Shown here in pieces: positions 1 to 5,526 of a DNA stretch of 6,789 nt. The stretch's first letter is position 1; each line of letters begins with the position of its first letter. A program made the translations under genes and the position numbers. The notes beneath the pieces are model-generated. The model made no database searches. It saw only the letters and a program-made list of their open reading frames with translations, and was not told the DNA's origin. The stretch covers positions 1 through 6,789 of the forward strand of contig JAIFNF010000012.1 in NCBI GenBank assembly GCA_020047885.1, in the 5' to 3' direction. This stretch comes from Gammaproteobacteria bacterium (GTDB taxonomy: Bacteria > Pseudomonadota > Gammaproteobacteria > Competibacterales > Competibacteraceae).

Positions 1-33
1 GAACTGGATCGGCTGTTCCGGCGCGGGCGTTAG
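1..33 (+). CDS. mutL: DNA mismatch repair protein MutL, C-terminal end (partial)
   Basis: The first ten codons visible read [10 protein letters not shown] and then a TAG stop at 31-33. This matches what I recall of the extreme C-terminus of gammaproteobacterial MutL, the ATPase that couples MutS mismatch recognition to strand incision. The main support is position: mutL lies directly upstream of miaA in E. coli and many relatives, and here the gap is only 5 nt, consistent with co-transcription. The rest of the gene lies outside the window. Only about ten residues are seen, so the call rests mostly on gene order. Confidence 0.72.
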   Translation, partial: ELDRLFRRGR

Positions 34-38
34 CGCCT

Positions 39-986
39 GTGACTGATCGGCGTCCCCCGATCCTGTGCCTGATGGGTCCGACCGCATCCGGTAAAACGGC
101 GCTGGCGGTGGAACTGGTACAACGCTGGCCGTTTGAAATTATCAGTGTCGATTCGGCGCTGGTCTACCGGGGCATGGATATTGGCACGGCTAAGCCGGAT
201 GCCGAAACACGGCGGATCGCGCCCCATCGTCTGATCGACATGCTGGATCCGGCTGAGGCGTATTCTGCCGGTCAGTTCCGCAACGATGCGTTACGCGAAA
301 TCGCGGCCATTCAGGCGATGGGGCGGCTTCCCCTACTGGTGGGTGGGACGATGCTCTATTTCCGGGCGTTGGAACGGGGTTTGGCGGAGTTGCCGTCCGC
401 TGATCCGACCGTGCGAGCCCGGTTGGCGGCGGCAATGGCGGAACAAGGCAGCGTGGCGCTGCATGATCGCCTGGCGCAGATTGACCCCGTGGCGGCGGCG
501 CGTATCCATCCTCACGATACCCAGCGGATTCAGCGGGCGCTGGAGGTGTATGAATTGACCGGCCAATCGCTGACGGAACTTTGCCGCCGTTCGCACCACG
601 AATTACTGCCCTTTCGGATGATTAAACAGATCGTAGCGCCCGTGGATCGGCGGCGGTTGCACGAGCGGATTGAACAGCGGTTTCGGGCGATGTTGGAGCA
701 GGGTTTTGTCGCTGAGGTCGAATGCCTGCGGGCTAGAGGCGATCTCGATTTGAACAAACCGTCGATGCGCGCCGTGGGTTACCGGCAGGTCTGGGAGTAT
801 TTGGAAGGTGCTCTGGACTATCCGGCGATGGTTGAGCGGGGGATCGTGACAACCCGGCAATTCGCCAAGCGGCAGTTAACGTGGTTGCGAGCCGAATCCG
901 GGGCGTTTTGGCTGGATAGCGCCGCTCCCAGCGTGCTGGATCGATTGATGATCCGGTTGCGCGAAACCGGCTTTTTTCCAACATAA
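39..986 (+). CDS. miaA: tRNA dimethylallyltransferase MiaA
   Basis: MiaA transfers a dimethylallyl group from DMAPP to N6 of A37 in tRNAs that read codons starting with U; this is the first step of ms2i6A synthesis in the cytoplasm. The 315-residue protein has the usual length. Visible landmarks are the P-loop GPTASGKT at residues 13-20, the block [18 protein letters not shown] at about 36-53 with the conserved Asp38 expected to act as general base, LVGGTMLYF at about 100-108, [16 protein letters not shown] near 160-175, and the C-terminal [11 protein letters not shown] and [12 protein letters not shown] blocks. The start is GTG at position 39, 5 nt after the mutL stop; it places the P-loop at the normal distance from the N-terminus. 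A terminator-like hairpin overlaps its last codons (953-977). Confidence 0.97.
   Translation: MTDRRPPILCLMGPTASGKTALAVELVQRWPFEIISVDSALVYRGMDIGTAKPDAETRRIAPHRLIDMLDPAEAYSAGQFRNDALREIAAIQAMGRLPLLVGGTMLYFRALERGLAELPSADPTVRARLAAAMAEQGSVALHDRLAQIDPVAAARIHPHDTQRIQRALEVYELTGQSLTELCRRSHHELLPFRMIKQIVAPVDRRRLHERIEQRFRAMLEQGFVAEVECLRARGDLDLNKPSMRAVGYRQVWEYLEGALDYPAMVERGIVTTRQFAKRQLTWLRAESGAFWLDSAAPSVLDRLMIRLRETGFFPT
953..977 (+). terminator. Terminator-like hairpin inside the 3' end of miaA
   Basis: CCGGTT at 953-958 and AACCGG at 965-970 form a perfect 6-bp stem with a 6-nt loop. One C follows, then six T (972-977). This has the form of a short intrinsic terminator. It lies before the miaA stop codon (984-986), so termination here would give a transcript without a stop codon. 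It may therefore work only on untranslated RNA, or be fortuitous. The stem is short, so I rate it as possible only. Confidence 0.35.
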
Positions 987-1006
987 CGAAACGGCTGTGT
1001 TAATAT
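978..1006 (+). promoter_or_regulatory. Candidate distal promoter for hfq (extended -10)
   Basis: TAATAT at 1001-1006 matches four of six bases of the sigma-70 -10 box and is preceded by TGT at 998-1000, an extended -10 element. A weak -35 (CCAACA, 978-983, three of six) lies 17 nt upstream. Transcription would start near 1013, giving an hfq leader of about 250 nt. It sits directly after the miaA 3' end, where a new transcription unit would be expected. This is a motif match only. Confidence 0.3.
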
Positions 1007-1037
1007 TTGCGGTTTTCAGGGCGTCGTTGCCGCAAAT
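1005..1037. repeat. Perfect inverted repeat in the hfq upstream region
   Basis: ATTTGCGG at 1005-1012 is perfectly complementary to CCGCAAAT at 1030-1037, with 17 nt between them. No T-tract follows on either strand, so it does not look like an intrinsic terminator. The left arm overlaps the end of the candidate distal -10 box, so it could be an operator, or a stem-loop at the very 5' end of the transcript. The repeat is plain in the sequence; a function is inferred. Confidence 0.5.
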
Positions 1038-1138
1038 CGGGTAAACGGTGCTCCAGTAAGATTTTGTGATTCCTGCGGACTAACTACCTCACGGGAACGC
1101 GAGAAGCCGATTTTTCAGCAGACCGTCCCTGGAGTCAG

Positions 1139-1158
1139 GCACATATTGTGCAGAATAT
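1139..1158. repeat. Two overlapping short palindromes upstream of hfq
   Basis: GCACA (1139-1143) and TGTGC (1147-1151) form an inverted repeat around TAT. Overlapping it, ATATT (1143-1147) and AATAT (1154-1158) form another around GTGCAG. Such nested dyads resemble operators for dimeric regulators, but they match no operator family I can name. They lie between the two candidate hfq promoters. Confidence 0.3.
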
Positions 1159-1163
1159 TTTGT

Positions 1164-1215
1164 TGGCTCTTCGATGATTTTGAGCCACTTTGACTTTTTT
1201 GGCTTGGTTTCAAGC
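1164..1215 (+). promoter_or_regulatory. Hairpins with mutually exclusive pairings in the hfq leader
   Basis: TGGCTC (1164-1169) pairs perfectly with GAGCCA (1182-1187). The same GAGCCA can instead pair with TGGCTT (1200-1205), with one G-U pair. GCTTG (1202-1206) can pair with CAAGC (1211-1215) across a 4-nt loop. A run of six T lies at 1195-1200. These alternatives resemble a small attenuator-type switch in a long leader, but the stems are only 5-6 bp and could arise by chance. Confidence 0.25.
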
Positions 1216-1227
1216 TTCAGGTTTACT
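1199..1227 (+). promoter_or_regulatory. Candidate proximal promoter for hfq
   Basis: TTGGCT (1199-1204) matches four of six bases of the sigma-70 -35 box and TTTACT (1222-1227) four of six of the -10 box, with the optimal 17-nt spacer. Transcription would start near 1234, about 29 nt before the hfq ATG, a normal leader length. This is a motif match only. A second TTGGCT lies at 1163-1168. Confidence 0.4.
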
Positions 1228-1242
1228 CATCTTTCGCCCTAT

Positions 1243-1255
1243 AACAACAAGGGAG
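1243..1255 (+). promoter_or_regulatory. hfq ribosome binding site with adjoining ARN motif
   Basis: GGGAG at 1251-1255 is a good Shine-Dalgarno sequence 7 nt before the hfq ATG. Just upstream, and overlapping it by one base, AAC-AAC-AAG (1243-1251) is three A-R-N triplets in a row, the sequence type bound by the distal face of Hfq. Hfq is known to repress its own translation in E. coli by binding its 5' leader. The motif placement suggests the same here; that is inference. Confidence 0.5.
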
Positions 1256-1262
1256 TATTGCA

Positions 1263-1514
1263 ATGGCAAAAGGTCATTCCCTCCAGGAACCGTTTCTGAA
1301 CGCGCTGCGTAAGGAGCGGATTCCCGTCTCGGTCTATCTGGTCAATGGCATCAAGCTGCAAGGCCAGATTGAATCTTTTGATCAATTCGTGGTGCTGCTC
1401 AAGAACAGCGTGAGTCAGATGATTTACAAGCACGCCATTTCTACGGTCGTCCCGGTGCGCAATGTTCGGCTGAATCTGGCGCCGGACGATATGGATTCTG
1501 GTGAACAGTCCTAA
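1263..1514 (+). CDS. hfq: RNA chaperone Hfq
   Basis: Hfq is an Sm-like hexameric protein that pairs small RNAs with target mRNAs and so controls translation and RNA stability. The sequence is nearly identical to E. coli Hfq through the Sm core (about residues 7-68). Visible features are proximal-face residues Gln8, Phe42 and the YKHA motif with Lys56 and His57, distal-face residues Tyr25 and Ile30, and the basic rim patch RKER at 16-19. At 83 residues it is shorter than the 102-residue E. coli protein. The short C-terminal tail ends in an acidic stretch (three Asp and one Glu in 75-81), like the acidic tip thought to mimic nucleic acid in E. coli Hfq. The ATG follows a clear GGGAG site. hflX starts 29 nt downstream, so the two are probably co-transcribed. 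Confidence 0.99.
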   Translation: MAKGHSLQEPFLNALRKERIPVSVYLVNGIKLQGQIESFDQFVVLLKNSVSQMIYKHAISTVVPVRNVRLNLAPDDMDSGEQS

Positions 1515-1543
1515 CGCTTTGAACCTGATGTGCGGGGGGCCGT

Positions 1544-2866
1544 TTGTTCGAGCGTCCGCCGGGGAGTGAACGCGCCGTTCTGGTGCACCTGACGCTGGAC
1601 GGCGCGGCGGAGGGCGAGGATGCGTCCGAGTTCCAGGACTTGGCCGCTTCAGCCGGTGCCGAGTGCATGGCGTTGATTACGGGGCGTCGTTCAACCCCGG
1701 ATTCGCGGCTGTTCGCCGGTAGTGGCAAAGCGGCGGAAATCCGCGAGGCCGCCGAACAGAGCGAGGCCAAGTTGGTCATTTTCGACCATACGCTGTCGCC
1801 GAGTCAGGAGCGCAATCTCGAAACATTTCTGCAGTGCCGGGTGTTGGATCGTACCGGGTTGATCCTGGACATCTTCGCCCAGCGCGCCCGCAGTTTTGAA
1901 GGCAAGTTGCAAGTGGAACTGGCGCAGTTACGTCATTTATCGACCCGACTGGTGCGGGGCTGGACTCACTTGGAGCGGCAACGCGGTGGCATTGGCTTGC
2001 GCGGTCCCGGCGAGACCCAGTTGGAAACTGACCGGCGGCTGCTCGCGGATCGAATCAAGCAGATTCGCTTGCGTCTGGGGCGAGTCGATCGGCAGCGCGA
2101 ACAGAGCCGCAAGGCGCGGCGCAAAGCCGATTTGCCGACGGTTTCTCTGGTGGGCTATACCAATGCGGGCAAATCCACCCTGTTCAATGCCTTGACGCAG
2201 GCGCAGGTCTACGCCGCCGATCAACTGTTCGCCACGCTGGACCCAACGCTGCGGCGACTGGAACTGCCGGGCGTGGAATCCGTTATTCTTGCCGATACGG
2301 TGGGTTTCATCAGCCGCTTGCCGCATGAGCTGGTCGCGGCGTTTCGCGCTACCTTGCGGGAGACGGTCGAGGCCAGCTTGTTGCTGCATGTGATTGATGC
2401 GCACCATCCCGACCGGGCGGGTGTCATTGCCCAGGTCGAGGCGGTACTGGCCGAAATTGGCGCTGCGGATCGTCCACAATTGCAAGTGTTTAACAAGATT
2501 GATCTGAGCGGGGAGTCGCCGCGTCTGGAACGGGATAGCGAAGGTCAGGCGCGAGCGGTCTGGGTGTCGGCGGCGACCGGTGCCGGGCTGGATTTGTTGT
2601 CAACGGCGCTGGCCGAGCGCTTGCGGGGCGGAACTGTTCAGGGCTGGCTTGGTTTGCCGCATTCCGCCGCCCGGTTGCGCGCCCGCCTGTTTGAACTGGG
2701 CGCGGTGGTCGCTGAGGAGACCGATTCCGCCGGTGAATGGCTGATTGAAGTGCGCACTTCGCGCAGTAACATAGATTCTCTCTATCGTCGGGACGGCCTG
2801 CGGGCGGAATGGGTGCGCTCAGGATTCTCCATCCCGATTTTGAACTGTAATGAAGACCAACTTTGA
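1544..2866 (+). CDS. hflX: GTPase HflX (ribosome-associated)
   Basis: HflX is an Obg/TRAFAC-type GTPase that binds the 50S subunit and splits stalled or hibernating ribosomes, notably in heat stress. Its N-terminal nucleotide-binding domain spans about residues 10-115. A coiled region follows, with the HflX signature GGIGLRGPGETQLETDRR at 148-165. The G domain has G1 GYTNAGKS (204-211), G3 DTVGF (251-255), G4 NKID (317-320) and G5 SAA (342-344). The protein is 440 residues, slightly longer than the 426 of E. coli, with a longer, diverged C-terminus. The start is TTG at 1544: it gives the family N-terminus MFER, and a G-rich Shine-Dalgarno-like run (1534-1539) sits only 4 nt before it. No in-frame ATG gives a better match. 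The TGA stop overlaps the hflK ribosome binding site. Confidence 0.97.
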   Translation: MFERPPGSERAVLVHLTLDGAAEGEDASEFQDLAASAGAECMALITGRRSTPDSRLFAGSGKAAEIREAAEQSEAKLVIFDHTLSPSQERNLETFLQCRVLDRTGLILDIFAQRARSFEGKLQVELAQLRHLSTRLVRGWTHLERQRGGIGLRGPGETQLETDRRLLADRIKQIRLRLGRVDRQREQSRKARRKADLPTVSLVGYTNAGKSTLFNALTQAQVYAADQLFATLDPTLRRLELPGVESVILADTVGFISRLPHELVAAFRATLRETVEASLLLHVIDAHHPDRAGVIAQVEAVLAEIGAADRPQLQVFNKIDLSGESPRLERDSEGQARAVWVSAATGAGLDLLSTALAERLRGGTVQGWLGLPHSAARLRARLFELGAVVAEETDSAGEWLIEVRTSRSNIDSLYRRDGLRAEWVRSGFSIPILNCNEDQL

Positions 2867-2874
2867 GGTACGAC

Positions 2875-4137
2875 ATGGCCTGGAATGAACCGGGAGGCGG
2901 CAACCGTGATCCCTGGAGCGGAGGCGGTCGCGATCAGGGTCCGCCTGATCTGGATGAAGTCGTGCGCAAGCTGTCGGATCGCTTCAACAGCCTGCTGGGC
3001 GGACGGCGCGGTGGTGGCAGCGGCAATAGTAGTAGCAGTGGCGGCGGTGGAGCCTCGGGTTCAGGCGGTTCCGGCCTGGCGGGCATTGCTCTGGTGGTGG
3101 GTGCCATCGCGGTGATTGGCTGGTTGATTGCCAGTATCTACATCGTGAATGAAGGTGAACGTGGCGTGGTGCTGCGGTTTGGCCGCTATCTGGAAACGAC
3201 ATTGCCTGGCCCCCATTTGCGAATCTTTCCCATCGACCAGGTGGACGTTGTGAATGTCGAACAGCGGCGCTTTCGCGAGGTCGGTTATCGTTCCGGGGCG
3301 GGCAGCGGTCGGCAACAACCGGCGATTCGCTCGGTGCCGAAAGAAGCGCTGATGCTCACTCAGGATGAGAACATCGTCGATGTGCGGCTGGCGGTGCAAT
3401 ACCAGATCAAGGATCCCCGCGCTTATCTGTTCAATATCCTTGATCCGGAAAACGTCCTAGTGCATGTGGTGGAAAGCGCCACCCGCGAGACCATCGGCAA
3501 AAGCACCATGGACTTTGTGTTGACCGAAGGCCGCAGCGACATCGTGGCGGATATCCGTACTCTTAGCCAGAGTATCCTGGACAGCTACGGCGCAGGCCTG
3601 CAAGTTATCACTGTAGTGTTGCAGGATGCCCAACCGCCGGAAGAAGTGCAGGATGCCTTTGCCGACGCCATCAAGGCGCGTGAAGACGAACAGCGGTTGA
3701 AGAACGAAGCGGAAGCCTATTCCAATGAAGTCATTCCACGGGCGCGCGGTCAGGCGGCGCGGCGTTTGAATGAATCATCCGCGTATAAGGAGCAGGTTAT
3801 CGCACAAGCGCAGGGCGAGGCCAGCCGTTTCGAGCAGTTATTGGCAGCCTACAGCAAAGCCCCGGAAGTGACCCGTGAGCGCCTGTATCTGGAAACACTG
3901 GAAACGGTGTTGTCTCGGGTGAGCAAGGTGCTGGTGGATGTGCAGGGTACGAATAACCTGATGTATTTGCCTTTGGACCGGTTGCTGAAATCGGGAGAGT
4001 TGATACCCGGTGCGGGCGACGGTCGGACGGCGAGCGGTGCCCTGGAAACGTTGCCAGCATCTTCATCGACATCGCAGGATGGCAGCGCGGCAGCAACGCG
4101 CCTGCGGGATTTGAATCGTAGTCGGGAGGTGCGCTGA
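2875..4137 (+). CDS. hflK: FtsH protease modulator subunit HflK
   Basis: HflK is an SPFH/prohibitin-family membrane protein that assembles with HflC into a large periplasm-facing cage around the FtsH protease and modulates degradation of membrane substrates. The chosen ATG at 2875 gives the family-typical start MAWNEPGG and follows GAGGT (2865-2869) by 5 nt. An upstream in-frame TTG at 2863 would add four residues but fits the family less well. Of 420 residues, the cytoplasmic N-terminus is rich in Gly and Ser (about 42-67), one transmembrane segment lies at about 68-91, and the SPFH domain follows from about 92. A long charged coiled-coil region is seen at about 260-330 (KAREDEQRLKNEAEAY). 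The C-terminal tail is low-complexity Ser/Thr/Ala. The stop overlaps the hflC start by 1 nt. Confidence 0.97.
   Translation: MAWNEPGGGNRDPWSGGGRDQGPPDLDEVVRKLSDRFNSLLGGRRGGGSGNSSSSGGGGASGSGGSGLAGIALVVGAIAVIGWLIASIYIVNEGERGVVLRFGRYLETTLPGPHLRIFPIDQVDVVNVEQRRFREVGYRSGAGSGRQQPAIRSVPKEALMLTQDENIVDVRLAVQYQIKDPRAYLFNILDPENVLVHVVESATRETIGKSTMDFVLTEGRSDIVADIRTLSQSILDSYGAGLQVITVVLQDAQPPEEVQDAFADAIKAREDEQRLKNEAEAYSNEVIPRARGQAARRLNESSAYKEQVIAQAQGEASRFEQLLAAYSKAPEVTRERLYLETLETVLSRVSKVLVDVQGTNNLMYLPLDRLLKSGELIPGAGDGRTASGALETLPASSSTSQDGSAAATRLRDLNRSREVR
2998..3075 (+). repeat. Gly/Ser low-complexity stretch in hflK
   Basis: This stretch encodes residues about 42-67 of HflK, almost entirely Gly and Ser with an RR pair and a few other residues, through runs of GGC/GGT and AGT/AGC codons. 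It forms a flexible linker just before the transmembrane segment. HflK proteins commonly carry a Gly-rich cytoplasmic N-terminus, so this is an extreme form of a known feature. Such codon runs are prone to length change. Confidence 0.7.
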
Positions 4138-5048
4138 TGGCCGGCTCAATATTGCCGATGTCTCGAAATACCGCGCTGGGCGCACTGGGCGCACTCGTGG
4201 CAGTGCTGGCGATGTCGCTGTTCACGGTGAATGAAACCCAGACCGCGATCCGCTTTCAATTGGGCGAAATCGTCCAGGACAACTATAAGCCCGGCCTGCA
4301 CTGGAAATGGCCGTTGATTAATAACGTCCGCAAATTTGACCGGCGCTTGCAGACCTTGGACACCGATCCGGAACGGTTCCTGACCGCGGAAAAGAAGAAC
4401 GTCATCGTCGATTCATTCGCCATGTGGCGGATCGAGGATGTACGCACGTTCTACACCACGGTCGGTGGCGATCCGATCCAGGCCAATGTCCGGCTGGATC
4501 AGATTGTCAAGGACAGTTTGCGCAGCGAGTTCAGCAAACGCAGCATTCAGGAAGTGGTGTCCGGCGACCGGGTGCAGATCATGGACACGCTCAGCCGGTT
4601 GCTCAAGGAGCAGGCAACGCAGTTAGGCATTGCGGCGGTGGATGTCCGGATCAAACGCATTGATTTGCCGCCGGATGTCAGCAACTCCGTGTTTAGCCGC
4701 ATGAAGGCCGAGCGGTTGCGGGTGGCCAAGGATTTCCGTTCGCGGGGCGGAGAAGCGGCGGAACGCATTCGCGCTGATGCGGATCGGCAAAGTACCGTGA
4801 TCCTGGCGGAGGCTTATCGTGACGCCGAGCGGCAGCGCGGCGAGGGCGATGCCCAGGCGGCGGATATTTATGCCCAGGCGTATAGCAAAGATCTGGATTT
4901 CTATAGCTTCCACCGCAGCCTGAGCGCCTATCGGCAGAGCTTTAACAGCCATAATGACGTACTAGTTCTGGAGCCGGATTCACAGTTCTTCCGCTATTTC
5001 AACCAGGCGCAACCCGGTTCTGTGTCCCCGCCTAGCAACGCGCAATGA
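4137..5048 (+). CDS. hflC: FtsH protease modulator subunit HflC
   Basis: HflC is the partner of HflK in the FtsH-HflKC complex of the inner membrane. The 303-residue protein has one N-terminal transmembrane segment (about 12-31), then an SPFH domain, then the charged helical region typical of HflC (ERIRADADRQSTVILAEAYR, then AERQRGEGDAQAADIYAQAY), and ends near the family motif QFFRYF before a short Pro/Ser tail. The start at 4137 overlaps the hflK stop as TGATG and follows GGGAGGT (4124-4130) by 6 nt, which indicates translational coupling. A second ATG at 4158 gives MSRNTALG, closer to the start of many homologues, but lacks an equally good ribosome binding site. A 9-bp tandem repeat encodes part of the membrane segment. 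Confidence 0.97.
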   Translation: MAGSILPMSRNTALGALGALVAVLAMSLFTVNETQTAIRFQLGEIVQDNYKPGLHWKWPLINNVRKFDRRLQTLDTDPERFLTAEKKNVIVDSFAMWRIEDVRTFYTTVGGDPIQANVRLDQIVKDSLRSEFSKRSIQEVVSGDRVQIMDTLSRLLKEQATQLGIAAVDVRIKRIDLPPDVSNSVFSRMKAERLRVAKDFRSRGGEAAERIRADADRQSTVILAEAYRDAERQRGEGDAQAADIYAQAYSKDLDFYSFHRSLSAYRQSFNSHNDVLVLEPDSQFFRYFNQAQPGSVSPPSNAQ

Positions 5049-5099
5049 TGATGGCAATCCGTTGTTGCAATGACGGTGACGCCATGACCGGACGCGGCC

Positions 5100-5285
5100 A
5101 TGTGGAATGAATTGCTGGCGGCGTTCGGTTTGATGCTGGTGCTCGAGGGTATGCTGCCGTTTCTCAGTCCGGAGTCCTTCCGGAAAACCTTGCAGCGGAT
5201 GGCGCAACTGGAGAACCGGCTCTTGCGGCTGACCGGACTGGCCAGCATGGGGCTGGGCCTGGTGGTGCTGTACGTCTTTCGCTGA
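5100..5285 (+). CDS. DUF2065 (YjeT-like) small inner-membrane protein
   Basis: This 61-residue protein resembles E. coli YjeT and the DUF2065 family in sequence pattern and in place, since yjeT lies between hflC and purA in E. coli. It has two hydrophobic segments, about residues 5-22 (with the family-like VLEGMLPFLSP at 14-24) and 44-60, joined by a basic amphipathic stretch (RKTLQRMAQLENRLLR). It is probably a two-pass inner-membrane protein. Its function is unknown; its neighbours suggest, but do not show, a link to the FtsH-HflKC complex. The ATG at 5100 is the first start after an in-frame TGA at 5085, and no strong Shine-Dalgarno sequence is visible. It starts 51 nt after the hflC stop. 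Confidence 0.88.
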   Translation: MWNELLAAFGLMLVLEGMLPFLSPESFRKTLQRMAQLENRLLRLTGLASMGLGLVVLYVFR

Positions 5286-5356
5286 TTCCGCTTAGGCGAT
5301 TTCCTGAAAAGAGGATATCGACCTTGAACCCTACTCCAGTCAAACGTGAAAAATTG

Positions 5357-5428
5357 AGCCACGGAATGACACAGAATGACACAGAAAAAGAAAAAATTTT
5401 CCGTGTTTTTCCGTGTTTTTCTGTGGCT
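5357..5428. repeat. 72-nt imperfect hairpin built from 10-bp repeats
   Basis: Arm 5357-5388 pairs with arm 5397-5428 around an 8-nt A-rich loop. Of 32 pairs, 25 are Watson-Crick, 3 are G-T and 4 are mismatched. The outer ends are AGCCAC and GTGGCT. Each arm is made of 10-bp units of the form RGAA-NN-ACAC (left arm at 5363-5372 and 5373-5382, with a partial third), and the mismatches fall at the same two places in each unit. This looks like a small dispersed palindromic element of REP or MITE type rather than a normal terminator: no T-tract follows the right arm and no target duplication is visible. Similar ACACGGA/ACACAGA repeat elements occur in intergenic regions of many environmental bacteria, by my recollection. 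Confidence 0.75.
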
Positions 5429-5433
5429 AATCT

Positions 5434-5462
5434 CTGGAATGATGACCGACACCCGGTATAGT
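5434..5462 (+). promoter_or_regulatory. Candidate promoter for hisZ-purA
   Basis: TATAGT (5457-5462) matches five of six bases of the sigma-70 -10 box. CTGGAA (5434-5439), a weak -35 with three matches, lies 17 nt upstream. Transcription would begin near 5469, some 58 nt before the hisZ ATG. It lies six bases after the repeat hairpin, which fits a break between the hfl operon and hisZ-purA. Confidence 0.4.
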
Positions 5463-5526
5463 CTTTATGAGAAATCACCTTATCAGGCTCAACCCCTGAT
5501 CCACACTGCCCTGCATTCTCCCTTTC

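Larger units (their letters stand above)
5286..5526. other. Non-coding gap between the DUF2065 gene and hisZ
   Basis: This 241-nt stretch has no credible gene. The first 70 nt show nothing recognisable. The middle is the 72-nt repeat hairpin (5357-5428), followed by a candidate sigma-70 promoter (5434-5462) and about 64 nt of probable hisZ leader. It is clearly richer in A and T than the flanking genes. Confidence 0.8.

Noticed and set aside
1200..1217. Sigma-54 type promoter (TGGC...GCTT) before hfq
   Set aside because: The distance between the GG and GC elements is 11 nt rather than the required 10, and the flanking bases match poorly.
1240..1245. TATAAC as an hfq -10 box
   Set aside because: Transcription would start at or inside the ribosome binding site, and there is no fair -35 box 16-18 nt upstream.
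1937..2485. 182-codon open frame on the minus strand opposite hflX
   Set aside because: It lies wholly within the well-conserved hflX gene, resembles no protein I know, and is what high-GC codon bias produces on the opposite strand.
2863..2874. TTG start four codons upstream for hflK
   Set aside because: It overlaps the hflX stop and its own ribosome binding site; ATG at 2875 gives the family N-terminus and follows GAGGT at normal spacing.
2885..3115. 76-codon plus-strand open frame within hflK
   Set aside because: It is an alternative reading of the GGC/GGT codon runs of hflK and has no independent support.
5168..5184. TCCGGA repeated around 5 nt within the DUF2065 gene
   Set aside because: TCCGGA is itself palindromic, the repeat is short and inside a coding region, and chance explains it.
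5363..5420. The 10-bp repeats as a small CRISPR array
   Set aside because: Units are contiguous and 10 bp long with no spacers, and the second set is inverted; there are no cas genes.
5357..5428. The repeat hairpin as a classical Rho-independent terminator
   Set aside because: The stem is long and AT-rich with mismatches, and no T-tract follows the right arm; the T-runs lie inside the stem.
4994..5452. 152-codon minus-strand open frame across the DUF2065 gene and the repeat hairpin
   Set aside because: It runs through the hairpin and opposite a recognisable gene; the part over the repeats reads as low-complexity Phe/Ser/Cys sequence. No sign of real coding.
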